Positions 6,786-13,165 of a DNA stretch of 27,372 nt are shown here, piece after piece (the stretch's first letter is position 1; each line of letters opens with the position of its first letter). Location of the stretch: the IMG/VR virus record IMGVR_UViG_3300050821_006588, positions 1-27,372 of that record. One strand, 5' to 3'. The position numbers and the translations under genes were made by a program. The stretch comes from a virus. The notes under the pieces were generated by a model, which saw only the letters and a program-made list of their open reading frames with translations, had not been told where the DNA came from and ran no database searches.

Positions 6786-7421
6786 AAATAGGTGACCACC
6801 GATGTATTCGGTATAGGCAGGAGGAATGGCCTGTGACAATTCTTTGCTGTTCATCCAGTCGATACCCATAGCCACGGAGGCTATTTCTTGAGTAACGTCG
6901 CCTGTGACTGACGTGTGCATTCCAAGATCCCAATCGTACCGACGCTTTTTCGTGCTGGTAGGCGCGGAATGCCCGACCGGATGGGGTGGTTGAGGCACCG
7001 TGAAACCGGAACAGCGGAACTTCCGGTGCCGAACGGTGCGCAGGCCGAAGTGCCGGTCGGCACACAGGGTCAGGTTGCTCGGGTACGCGGCCGGGAACCG
7101 GGCGGCCATGACGTTCTCCACCACGTACGGCTTGCCGGACTGCTCGCACAGCTCGATGAAGCGTTCCAACTGCCACCCGGTACCTGTCTTGCCCGCGCGG
7201 CTCGTGAGCGGCGTGTGATCCCGGCATTCTGGTGACCCGTGAATCGCGTCGGCCAGTGGTGCCAGGTGCTCGAACAGTTCGAACGCGTCACCCTGGAAGA
7301 ATTCGAACGGGTATCGGGGGTGTGGTTCGATGTCGATGCCGATCACCCGGAAGCCGGCACGGTGATAGCCCATGGCCGCGCCACCCGCGTTGCTGAAGAA
7401 ATCAAGCAGGGTGGGCATCAT
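6765..7421 (-). CDS. DNA cytosine C5-methyltransferase, compact form
   Basis: A 218-residue protein starting at ATG 7421 (ATGA overlap; ATG 7418 is also possible). Motif I is LLDFFSNAGGAAMGYHRAGF (SAM binding, residues 5-24) and IGIDIEP binds the cofactor ribose. Motif IV is SPEC with candidate catalytic C66, where the usual sequence is PPCQ. Motif VI is ENV (102-104), and RHRKF near residue 135 corresponds to the QxRxR motif VIII. There is very little target-recognition region, and the protein is much shorter than bacterial Dcm enzymes, as is common in actinophages. Role: methylation of phage DNA, probably against host restriction. The gene is flanked by 21-bp direct repeats. The change around the catalytic Cys could alter or weaken activity. 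Confidence 0.8.
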   Translation of the reverse strand: MMPTLLDFFSNAGGAAMGYHRAGFRVIGIDIEPHPRYPFEFFQGDAFELFEHLAPLADAIHGSPECRDHTPLTSRAGKTGTGWQLERFIELCEQSGKPYVVENVMAARFPAAYPSNLTLCADRHFGLRTVRHRKFRCSGFTVPQPPHPVGHSAPTSTKKRRYDWDLGMHTSVTGDVTQEIASVAMGIDWMNSKELSQAIPPAYTEYIGGHLFRELRSA

Positions 7422-7438
7422 GCCGACCTCAGTTCCCG
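7418..7438 (-). repeat. 21-bp direct repeat, copy 2
   Basis: Exact copy of 6765-6785, 653 bases apart. It covers the last codons and stop of the zinc-motif gene (again ending RELRSA), the ribosome-binding site and the ATG of the methyltransferase. Confidence 0.85.
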
Positions 7439-7765
7439 CCACGGCCGAGGCCGCTCGATCTGGCCGTCCCGGCGAGCCCGGTTGAGCACGGCCTGGAGGG
7501 TCACGGCTGGCATGTTCAGGCGCCGAGCGGCTTCCGGGCACGTCACGCACCGGCCGCCGACGTGCTCCCACTCTTCGAGGACCTCCTCACGCGGCCGGTA
7601 GCGACGCTCGTGGTCGATGAGGGTGCCGGCGTACCGGGCGGCGTCATAGCACTTCCGGCACAGCCCGCGCCCGGCATGAGCGCGGGTTCCGGTCGCTTCG
7701 CTGATCGGCAGGGCGTTCGGCCGCAGGAGGTGCCCACAGACGCGGCAGTCGCGCGGGGTGTTCAC
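7418..7765 (-). CDS. zinc-ribbon protein with C-terminal helix-turn-helix-like region
   Basis: A 115-residue protein starting at GTG 7765 (GTGA overlap). CRVCGHLL (from residue 7) and GLCRKCYDAAR (about 34-44) supply four Cys for one zinc site. Later CPEAARRLNMPAVTLQAVLNRARRDGQI reads like a helix-turn-helix with a recognition helix. It also has CVTC before that. These features suggest a small DNA-binding protein, perhaps a regulator, with no enzymatic motif. Its C-terminal sequence RELRSA is identical to that of the downstream methyltransferase because both lie in the 21-bp repeat. Confidence 0.65.
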   Translation of the reverse strand: MNTPRDCRVCGHLLRPNALPISEATGTRAHAGRGLCRKCYDAARYAGTLIDHERRYRPREEVLEEWEHVGGRCVTCPEAARRLNMPAVTLQAVLNRARRDGQIERPRPWRELRSA

Positions 7766-7959
7766 AGCTCACCCGCGTACTTCTCCAGCACGATCGCATC
7801 GTGATCGGCCGCGCGCAGGTCAGCCAGCACGACCGTCTCGGCGGCCATCAGCAAGCCAGACTTGGTGCCGTTGAGCGACTCGGCGATCTGAGTGACAAGG
7901 GCACTCGCTTCGACGAGTGCGGTGTGGAGTCTGGCAAAGGCTGCGGTGGTGTCCGACAT
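7762..7959 (-). CDS. small helical protein of unknown function
   Basis: Start ATG 7959 was chosen for the strong TGAGGAGA ribosome-binding site five bases upstream; the longer frame from 7989 has none. The 65-residue product MSDTTAAFARLHTALVEASA... is Ala/Leu-rich and probably entirely helical, with an acidic end. No motif was recognised. It is coupled by GTGA to the zinc-ribbon gene. Confidence 0.6.
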   Translation of the reverse strand: MSDTTAAFARLHTALVEASALVTQIAESLNGTKSGLLMAAETVVLADLRAADHDAIVLEKYAGEL

Positions 7960-7997
7960 TTCGATCTCCTCAGGGGCTGGGGCCAACAACAGAGACG

Positions 7998-8504
7998 TTA
8001 CTCGTCGTCCTCGGAAGGGTCAACACTTATTGACAGCGGATCTGGCCAACCCAGATCGTGCACGGCGGCGTAGAGGGCATGCCGAGCGGCGTCGGCAGCG
8101 TGGGGAAGGCCCCGGAACTTGCTCGCGTGGAACGCTGCGCCGAAGCGCTTCGGAGTTGCCCATGGCTTTACCTGAGCGGCCGAACGCAGCACGAACGGGT
8201 TGGGCAGCGTCTTCACCGCGCCGATCAGGTCCCGGGCATGCTGGCCACCGGCACGCTGCCCTCTCGTCGACGCTCGGCCGAGTACGAAATCCTCGCACGC
8301 GACGAAGAGCTTCCCGTCCTCCTGCACGCTGGTGAGGCGCCTCACCAGCGCGACTAGGTCAATCGGGTAGAGCTCCGACTTCGAGAGCTGCCACGGCGTC
8401 GCACAGTAGGCCACGGGGGGCTTCCAGCTGTAGACGCCGCGCCGCGGGCGAACCAGGCACAGCCCGGTCGTGCCGCCGGGGTCGATCCCGAGGATGGCGG
8501 TCAT
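7998..8504 (-). CDS. RuvC-like Holliday junction resolvase
   Basis: A 168-residue protein with the RNase H-like fold of RuvC: GIDPGGTTGLCLV with D8 at the N-terminus, ACEDFV with E71 in the middle, and HAADAARHAL with D138 near the end. These supply the acidic metal-binding residues. RuvC-type enzymes cut four-way junctions symmetrically; in phages they resolve branched DNA before packaging. The GC-rich basic region GRASTRGQRAGGQ after E71 may contact DNA. The ATG 8504 overlaps the stop of a seven-codon frame that follows a strong ribosome-binding site (8501-8524), so it may depend on translational coupling. It sits directly after the SNF2 helicase, consistent with recombination-dependent replication. 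Confidence 0.78.
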   Translation of the reverse strand: MTAILGIDPGGTTGLCLVRPRRGVYSWKPPVAYCATPWQLSKSELYPIDLVALVRRLTSVQEDGKLFVACEDFVLGRASTRGQRAGGQHARDLIGAVKTLPNPFVLRSAAQVKPWATPKRFGAAFHASKFRGLPHAADAARHALYAAVHDLGWPDPLSISVDPSEDDE

Positions 8505-8524
8505 GGGATGCGCTCAAGAATCAT
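8501..8524 (-). promoter_or_regulatory. seven-codon minicistron coupling helicase to ruvC-like gene
   Basis: AGGAGG, the best ribosome-binding site in the operon, lies seven bases before ATG 8524, which overlaps the helicase stop as ATGA. The frame from that ATG reads MILERIP and stops at 8501-8503, overlapping the ATG of the resolvase as another ATGA. The resolvase start has no good ribosome-binding site of its own, so ribosomes finishing the minicistron probably restart on it. Alternatively the AGGAGG acts directly at an unusually long distance. Confidence 0.45.
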
Positions 8525-10317
8525 TTCAGTCCTCCTAGGACTTCGCGGGCAATACGGGGATCTTCGAGCAACTCGGCCAGCGAGCGAGCCTTGTCCCGCA
8601 GGACACTGCGAACGCGGCTCTCCACGGTCTTCTCGGCGACCACATCGACGATCTCGATCGACTCGTGTATTTCGCTGCCGATGCGGTGCGCACGGTCCTC
8701 GGCCTGCGACGCCTCGACGTAGGACCATGGCCGCTGCAGGAACACCACCGTGCTGGCTGCGGTGAGGGTCAGGCCGACGCCACCGGCCGAGGTGGTCGCG
8801 AGGAGAACCTGACGCTTGCCGGATTGGAACTCGTCGACGTTGAGGGTGCGTTCGCGCGCGGTCTGTCCGCCCACCACCGTCGCGGTCGAGTACCCGGCGC
8901 GCCGGCATTCCGCGTCGGCTAGGTTGATCAGCTGCCTGCTCGGCGCGAAGACCAGCGTCTGCTTGTCGGTGCGCTCGCCGAGGATCTCCAAGAGCGCGTC
9001 GACCTTCCAGCTCGGCAGCTTCAGCGTGACGTCGAGCTTCTCCACCTCCTCCATCTCGCCGAAGGGGTTCTCCTTCAGCTCGGTGTGACTGGTGACGTCG
9101 GCGGCGGCCGAGGCGAGCTGGGACAGCCGAGTGAGCTGGGCGAGGACGGTGGGCGCCGGCAGCTCTTTGCCATCATCGAGCTGGGCAAGCATGTCCGATT
9201 CCATCTGGTCATACTGCTTGCGGTACTTGTCCGGGATGGCGACGGAGCGGACCGAGTAGACCTTTGGTGGCAGCTCGGTGAGCACGTCGGCCTTACGCAG
9301 GCTGCGGTACTGGCCCATCAGACACTGCCGTAGCTCCGGCTCCCGCTCCGAGAGGCCGATGACGGTATCGCCATAGTCACCGGGGATCGTGTTGAGGTAG
9401 CGGCGGCTGTAGCGCTCGCGCGAGGGCCATGCGGCCGGGTCGACCGCGAAGAGGGTCGGATGCAGGTCCCCGGCGTTGTGCGTGATCGGTGTGCCGGACA
9501 GCGCGATGGTGACCGGCGTCTTCGCCGCGAGCTTGCGCACCACCTGGGACTGCACGGCCTGCGGGTTCTTGATCATGTGGCACTCGTCGATCACCATCGC
9601 GCCCGCGCTGAGCTTCGTAATCGGCCCACCCGAGGACGAGTACGGGTCCATGTCGTTGCGCGCGGTCGCGTAGGCCACCACGAATACGTCCGCGTCGGTC
9701 TCGGCCAGCCGACGCCGGGTGCTGGCCGCTCCCCGCCACGCTGCGACCTTCAGCGTGGTCCAGGTCTGCCACGCCGACACCCATGAGTCGATGACCGAGT
9801 TCGGGCACACCACGATGATCGGCGCGGCGATCGGGAGCTGCCCTCGATCGCGCAGGGCCAGGATGGCGAGGATGGCCGTCAGCGTCTTGCCGGTGCCGGG
9901 GTCATCGAAGACGAACCCCCCTCGGCCGGTGGCAGCGGCGATCGAGGCTCCGGCGAGTTGATAGTGTCGGGGTGCCGGCGCGTCCGTTCGTAGTTCGGAC
10001 GCGCCGGTCACCGGCTCGATCCGCGCCCGCTTCAGCAACTCGCCGGTCAGCCAAGCCGTGTACCGCGCGCCGGGGTGCCAGAGCGGTCCGAGTTCGGCGC
10101 CGAGCTGTACGGCCAACGGCCAGCTGAGCTCGTACTGGACACCCCCCTTCGGCTTCGTCGCCCGAGCGGTGACGGTGATGTCGGAGAGATGGCCGAGGGT
10201 GGTCGGCTCGAACTCGCCCTCGGCCGTGACGATGACGACGTTCTGGCCGTCTGCCGAGAGCTCGCCGAAGAGGTGCTGCTCGGCGAGTGCCGGCGCGAAG
10301 TCTTGAGCCGTGGTCAC
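8521..10317 (-). CDS. SNF2/SF2-family DNA helicase
   Basis: A 598-residue protein starting at GTG 10317 (GTGA overlap). The helicase motifs are all visible: DDPGTGKT (138-145, Walker A), DECH (244-247, Walker B), SGTP (274-277, motif III), GGVGLTLTAAS (motif V) and QAEDRAHRIG (motif VI with the arginine finger). The pattern QxxDRAHRIG is characteristic of Snf2-type ATPases. Such enzymes use ATP to translocate on double-stranded DNA and remodel protein-DNA or branched complexes. Many actinophages carry one beside replication and recombination genes, as here with the RuvC-like, Cas4-like and SSB-like genes. The N-terminal 110 residues are a non-catalytic domain. A 12-bp-stem inverted repeat lies within the coding sequence at 9975-10007. 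Confidence 0.9.
   Translation of the reverse strand: MTTAQDFAPALAEQHLFGELSADGQNVVIVTAEGEFEPTTLGHLSDITVTARATKPKGGVQYELSWPLAVQLGAELGPLWHPGARYTAWLTGELLKRARIEPVTGASELRTDAPAPRHYQLAGASIAAATGRGGFVFDDPGTGKTLTAILAILALRDRGQLPIAAPIIVVCPNSVIDSWVSAWQTWTTLKVAAWRGAASTRRRLAETDADVFVVAYATARNDMDPYSSSGGPITKLSAGAMVIDECHMIKNPQAVQSQVVRKLAAKTPVTIALSGTPITHNAGDLHPTLFAVDPAAWPSRERYSRRYLNTIPGDYGDTVIGLSEREPELRQCLMGQYRSLRKADVLTELPPKVYSVRSVAIPDKYRKQYDQMESDMLAQLDDGKELPAPTVLAQLTRLSQLASAAADVTSHTELKENPFGEMEEVEKLDVTLKLPSWKVDALLEILGERTDKQTLVFAPSRQLINLADAECRRAGYSTATVVGGQTARERTLNVDEFQSGKRQVLLATTSAGGVGLTLTAASTVVFLQRPWSYVEASQAEDRAHRIGSEIHESIEIVDVVAEKTVESRVRSVLRDKARSLAELLEDPRIAREVLGGLK
9975..10007. repeat. 12-bp inverted repeat within the helicase gene
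   Basis: ccggcgcgtccg (9975-9986) is exactly complementary to cggacgcgccgg (9996-10007) across nine bases. It lies within the codons for the segment joining the N-terminal domain to the ATPase core. It could pause transcription or be chance in GC-rich DNA. Confidence 0.5.
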
Positions 10318-10625
10318 TTTTCGGTTTTCCGCTCTCTACGGACGCGTACTGACTCAGCTGCCATTTTCATAGCATGCTCGTGCCGCTGTTCCGGGGTTTT
10401 CGCCCCGACAGATGCAGCACGAGCGGCGGCGGTTCGTGCTGTGCGGTCTTTGGTGTTAGCCCAGGATTTTTCGGCCCCCAACCGCCCATTAACCGAGCGC
10501 ACCTCCGAAATGGGCACCTCCGCACGCACATCACCTGTAGTCTGCCAACGTTTGTAGTGAGAAAGACACCACCCACGCGATACGGCCCGCTTCGTGCAAA
10601 TTGGTACACTGCATAGTTTACTCAT
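10314..10625 (-). CDS. small zinc-motif, basic protein (HNH-like N-terminal knuckle)
   Basis: A 103-residue protein. Start ATG 10625 was chosen because it places the zinc motif at the very N-terminus (MSKLCSVPICTKRAVSRG then WCLSHYKRW, a C-x4-C-x9-C-x2-H pattern), the arrangement seen in many actinobacterial and actinophage proteins. The longer frame from 10745 reads through the tRNA-like element. The C-terminal half is Arg/Lys-rich and helical (MAAESVRVRRERKTEK). It probably binds nucleic acid. No HNH catalytic core follows the knuckle, so nuclease activity is not supported. There is no ribosome-binding site before the ATG; the tRNA-like element ends two bases upstream. Confidence 0.65.
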   Translation of the reverse strand: MSKLCSVPICTKRAVSRGWCLSHYKRWQTTGDVRAEVPISEVRSVNGRLGAEKSWANTKDRTARTAAARAASVGAKTPEQRHEHAMKMAAESVRVRRERKTEK

Positions 10626-10626
10626 G

Positions 10627-10714
10627 TGCGTTGTCGGGAATCGAACCCGATCGGCCCGGTCTGCGGCCGTTCCCCCGTTTCGCTCCGTCGACTGCCGGAA
10701 CTCACGGCAACGCT
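10627..10714 (-). other. tRNA-like element
   Basis: This fills the 100-base gap between two genes. The T-arm is a perfect consensus: stem TCGGG/CCCGA enclosing TTCGATT (10634-10650). The 3' strand CAACGC pairs with GCGTTG at 10708-10713, giving a six-pair acceptor with an A-A mismatch at the end; total length is 88 bases, as in class II tRNAs. A CGGCC/GGCCG hairpin lies where a long variable arm would be, and GTTCC/GGAAC pair around a 23-base loop. No five-pair anticodon arm with a seven-base loop and U33 can be formed and no D-arm is evident, so it is not a standard tRNA. It is either a decayed tRNA gene or a tRNA mimic. Confidence 0.5.
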
Positions 10715-10725
10715 CCACCAACCGC

Positions 10726-11565
10726 TTACGCGGCCGGACTCCCACCCCCGGTCATCGCTGCCAGCTGGGCCGCAACCTCGGGAGGCAATCCCGCGAACTG
10801 TCCCTGCACGGCGGCAGGTACGGGCTGAACACTCTCGATGGTTGCCGTCGCTGCGGGGGGCACTGCTGAGGGCGTAGCGACAGGCACAGAAGCAGGAACC
10901 GGGGCCACAGGCGCTGCCGTAACTGAGGACGGTGCGGCTTCCTGGGGTGCAGCGGGAGTTGCCTGCGGGTTCCGAGCGTAGACCACCTTGATCGACGTCG
11001 AGATGGTCTGGAACTTGTTCTTGAACTTGCGGGTGACGGTGATCTGGGCCATGTCACCCATCTTCGGTACACCCGAACAGCCGACGGCGGCCATCCCGGA
11101 CTTGAGAGCGTCCCAGTGCGCGCCGGACACAAACCAGGCCGCATCCTCGCCGTTGTCCAGCCGCACGACCGGGGCGACCATCACCAGGCGCGGGTTGCCA
11201 TCGGACTGGTAGAGCACCTCGGTTGAGTTCGGCTTGGTCTGGGGGCGGATGTGCGTCTTGTCTATGTCGACCTTGAACTGGATCGTCACCGACTGGCCCT
11301 CCTGCATGTCACCGATCGGCAGGGAAGCACCACCAGCGGTCGCTTGCTGGCCGAGGAAGGCATCGAGCGAAACCTCGATCTGCGGTGCCGGAGGGACTGG
11401 CGTGCCGATGCCAGGGTTGCCCGACTGTGCGGGCTGCTGGAACTGCTGAAGAGCGTTCGGCGGCGTGAAGGTGGGGAACTGGGCTGCGGGCTGCGCGGCT
11501 GCCTGCTGGGCCTGGAACTGCTGGAAAGCGGCCCACTGCTGCTCGGGGGTCATCGGTTGATTCAC
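10726..11565 (-). CDS. probable single-strand-binding-like (OB-fold) protein with low-complexity tails
   Basis: A 279-residue protein starting at GTG 11565, preceded by AGAGAGA. The N-terminus is Gln/Ala/Pro-rich (residues 1-60). The central part (about 65-185) is beta-rich, with QSVTIQFKVDIDK, RLVMVAPVVRLDNGEDAAW and GDMAQITVTRKFKNKFQTIS, resembling an OB-type nucleic-acid-binding barrel. The C-terminal 90 residues are Pro/Ala/Val-rich and end in GGGSPAA, without the acidic tip of bacterial SSB. It stands among recombination and helicase genes and is the first gene after its own promoter at 11603-11631, so it is probably needed in quantity. The SSB assignment is inferred; it might be another replication accessory factor. 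Confidence 0.5.
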   Translation of the reverse strand: MNQPMTPEQQWAAFQQFQAQQAAAQPAAQFPTFTPPNALQQFQQPAQSGNPGIGTPVPPAPQIEVSLDAFLGQQATAGGASLPIGDMQEGQSVTIQFKVDIDKTHIRPQTKPNSTEVLYQSDGNPRLVMVAPVVRLDNGEDAAWFVSGAHWDALKSGMAAVGCSGVPKMGDMAQITVTRKFKNKFQTISTSIKVVYARNPQATPAAPQEAAPSSVTAAPVAPVPASVPVATPSAVPPAATATIESVQPVPAAVQGQFAGLPPEVAAQLAAMTGGGSPAA

Positions 11566-11602
11566 TGCGATCTCTCTTCTCTATCGGATTGAAACTGCGG
11601 AG

Positions 11603-11631
11603 AACGTACCATGGGTGGCAACTTCAGGCAA
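11603..11631 (-). promoter_or_regulatory. promoter of the SSB-like gene (copy B of a duplicated promoter)
   Basis: On the minus strand TTGCCT (11631-11626) and TACGTT (11608-11603) are separated by exactly 17 bases. It matches the promoter at 13087-13115 in 25 of 31 bases counted from two bases before the -35 hexamer, including the whole AAGTTGCCAC stretch of the spacer. Predicted transcription start is near 11596, giving a leader of about 30 bases with a ribosome-binding site before GTG 11565. Confidence 0.65.
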
Positions 11632-11632
11632 A

Positions 11633-11767
11633 CTACTTCTGGTTGCGCCGTCTGGCTTCCTCTTCCAGCATGCGCCGGTTCATATCACGGATCTCCTGTG
11701 CTTCGCGGTCAGACCGGGCATTGCGGTCATCTTCTTTGTCCTTTTTACGCTCATCACGCTTACCCAT
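11633..11767 (-). CDS. very small, highly charged helical protein
   Basis: A 44-residue protein starting at ATG 11767, chosen for GAGAGGA nine bases upstream. The sequence (MGKRDERKKDKEDDRNARSD, then REAQEIRDMNRRMLEEEARRRNQK) is more than half charged and should form one long helix. No hydrophobic core was seen, so it may act only in complex with nucleic acid or a partner. Its stop codon abuts the -35 box of the promoter at 11603-11631. Confidence 0.55.
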   Translation of the reverse strand: MGKRDERKKDKEDDRNARSDREAQEIRDMNRRMLEEEARRRNQK

Positions 11768-11825
11768 GATCAGTTCCTCTCGGGTTGGCTGCTCTACCCA
11801 CATATCGCCATAGTGGTCGTCAGCG

Positions 11826-12629
11826 TTACTTGGACACAGTCCCCGGACAGCCGAGGACCGAGTTGTCGTGGGCCGCCTGCGGGCGGTACGCGGGGCAGAA
11901 GAAGCACTCGTCATGGCTCGGCTCGCGTGGCACCTGATCAAGCGTCATCCGTGCCATCGAGACCTGAGCAGCCAGAAGCTTGCGACGCTCGGTATCGGCG
12001 AACACCTCACCCAGCAGGCGCACGATCTCGGCATCGAACGCATGCTCCCACACGTACAGACCGTCCAGAGTGGACCGTGTGCGCGGGTAGGCGATAATGG
12101 CGATCCGCTGTACCGGCTTGCCGGCGCGCAGGTAGCCGAGGCCGTAGAGCGCGAGCTGGGCAACGTACTTGCGGGGTGGGCCTTCCTTCCGCTGGATCTT
12201 CGCCAGACTGCTGTCGCCGAGGCACTTGTGATCGAGCACCGTCGCGGTCTGAGTGTCGTAGAGGTCGGCAGTCCCACTGTGGTCTGGGTGCGGAACAACG
12301 CGGTTCTCGGTGATCCAGCGCTGCGGGTCGTCAGCAGCGAACGCATCGGCCAACCATGCGTGCAACGCGGTGCCCACTACCGAGGGCCACGGATCAGCGA
12401 CGTGATTGGTCGGCTGCTCGCGCAGCAGCTTGCCGACCACCTGCCGGTCGCAGGACACCCCCAGCTCGGAGGGCCCCAGGTGCACCTGTTGGCTGCGCGG
12501 CGCGAAACTGGCCTGCCGAGCGACAAGCTGCCGTACGTGCTCGGCCATCGACTGTGCCCACGGGGTATTGCCACTCGGCGGAGGCGGCGCGGCGCCGGAG
12601 GACACGAACTGATCCAGGATCGAGGTCAT
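11826..12629 (-). CDS. Cas4/RecB-like PD-(D/E)XK exonuclease with Fe-S cluster
   Basis: A 267-residue protein starting at ATG 12629 (ATGA overlap). ELGVSCDRQ contains C60, and C242, C245 and C261 (ECFFCPAY and GCPG) lie at the end. One N-terminal plus three C-terminal Cys is the 4Fe-4S arrangement of Cas4 and AddB-type nucleases. H90 in GTALHAWL, D122 in GTADLYD and VLDHKC with D133 and K135 form the PD-(D/E)XK active site, and YVAQLALYG with Q158 is the RecB QxxxY-like motif. Role: exonuclease producing single-stranded ends for recombination in replication or repair. No CRISPR array or other Cas gene is present, so a CRISPR role is not suggested. Confidence 0.82.
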   Translation of the reverse strand: MTSILDQFVSSGAAPPPPSGNTPWAQSMAEHVRQLVARQASFAPRSQQVHLGPSELGVSCDRQVVGKLLREQPTNHVADPWPSVVGTALHAWLADAFAADDPQRWITENRVVPHPDHSGTADLYDTQTATVLDHKCLGDSSLAKIQRKEGPPRKYVAQLALYGLGYLRAGKPVQRIAIIAYPRTRSTLDGLYVWEHAFDAEIVRLLGEVFADTERRKLLAAQVSMARMTLDQVPREPSHDECFFCPAYRPQAAHDNSVLGCPGTVSK

Positions 12630-12772
12630 AGGACAATCCATTTCTGGTGGCACCGTGTGCACTCCATGAGGCCAACAGGCCCCAGCAATACGTGGTGGAC
12701 TATGAGACTGCTGTTGTGCGGCACGACGTGCCCCGTCCACCAGCACCACGCTTTGATCAGTCGGCGTTTCAT
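12626..12772 (-). CDS. very small zinc-binding protein
   Basis: A 48-residue protein starting at ATG 12772 (ATGA overlap at both ends). CWWTGH near the start and MECTRCHQKW near the end give Cys/His ligands for one zinc ion, with a hydrophobic stretch (SSLIVHHVLLGPVG) between. Small proteins of this form are common in actinophages; their function is unknown. Confidence 0.6.
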   Translation of the reverse strand: MKRRLIKAWCWWTGHVVPHNSSLIVHHVLLGPVGLMECTRCHQKWIVL

Positions 12773-13080
12773 TTCACCCTCTGCAGGTACCACGTCACGT
12801 CGTGCCGGCTGCACTCGTCATAGACCTCAGGGTACTTCGCTCGCAGCGTCGCGGTGACCACCCTCCGGCTACCACGGCACGTCAGGGTCAACGGCTTGCG
12901 CAGGTGCTCGGATTCGAGCAGGACACCGTCGTCGCCGACATCGCCGTAGACTTCCCGGGCCGTCGTCTTGATCCCTGCGACGAGGCGCTCAGCAACCGAA
13001 GCGGCGTGGTCGGCGGCGTCCTTGGCGTCATCGTAGAGGGCCAACAGCGCGGCGAGCCGTTCCTCGGGATTCATTTCCAT
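12769..13080 (-). CDS. first gene of the leftward operon, unknown function
   Basis: A 103-residue protein starting at ATG 13080 (ATG 13074 also possible). The N-terminal half is a charged helix (NPEERLAALLALYDDAKDAA), followed by a small beta-rich region with GDDGVLLESEHLRKPLTLTC and RRVVTATLRAKYPEVYDEC. I do not recognise the family. No ribosome-binding site precedes the ATG, but the promoter at 13087-13115 ends six bases before it, so the mRNA probably begins at the start codon itself (leaderless). As first product of the operon it is a candidate early protein. Confidence 0.65.
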   Translation of the reverse strand: MEMNPEERLAALLALYDDAKDAADHAASVAERLVAGIKTTAREVYGDVGDDGVLLESEHLRKPLTLTCRGSRRVVTATLRAKYPEVYDECSRHDVTWYLQRVK

Positions 13081-13081
13081 G

Positions 13082-13096
13082 ACGCTACCGTAGCGT
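13082..13096. promoter_or_regulatory. 15-bp palindrome overlapping the leftward promoter
   Basis: ACGCTAC and GTAGCGT form perfect 7-bp arms around one central base. The palindrome covers the -10 box and start region of the leftward promoter, the place where a repressor would block it. The regulator is unknown; the HTH protein at 18237 is one candidate. Confidence 0.5.
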
Positions 13097-13115
13097 GAGT
13101 GGCAACTTGCGGCAA
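13087..13115 (-). promoter_or_regulatory. main leftward promoter (copy A)
   Basis: On the minus strand TTGCCG (13115-13110), a 17-base spacer and TACGGT (13092-13087). It is nearly identical to the second promoter at 11603-11631, which supports both. Six bases separate the -10 box from ATG 13080, so transcription should start at or within a base or two of the A of the ATG. Confidence 0.65.
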
Positions 13116-13165
13116 ACCGCATGATCCGAACCGGCGCGCGGCGGTGTACGCTCCCAGAACGCCGA

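Noticed and set aside
10627-10650. attP core matching the 3' end of a host tRNA
   Set aside because: Sequences like this T-arm plus acceptor are typical attachment cores, but no integrase was found in a window that appears to hold all non-structural genes, and the pairing 5' acceptor strand is also present, which an attP core would not need.
10627-10714. A functional, standard tRNA gene
   Set aside because: The T-arm and acceptor stem fit, but no 5-bp anticodon stem with a 7-base loop and U33 can be drawn, no D-arm forms, and the first acceptor pair is A-A. I list it only as tRNA-like.
11826-12629. The Cas4-like nuclease as part of a CRISPR-Cas system
   Set aside because: No array, Cas1/Cas2 or effector is present. 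Stand-alone Cas4/RecB-like exonucleases are common in phage recombination modules.
11868-12857. A 329-codon open frame on the plus strand
   Set aside because: It is antisense to the Cas4/RecB-like nuclease and its neighbours, which have motifs and coupled starts; the translation has no recognisable domain.
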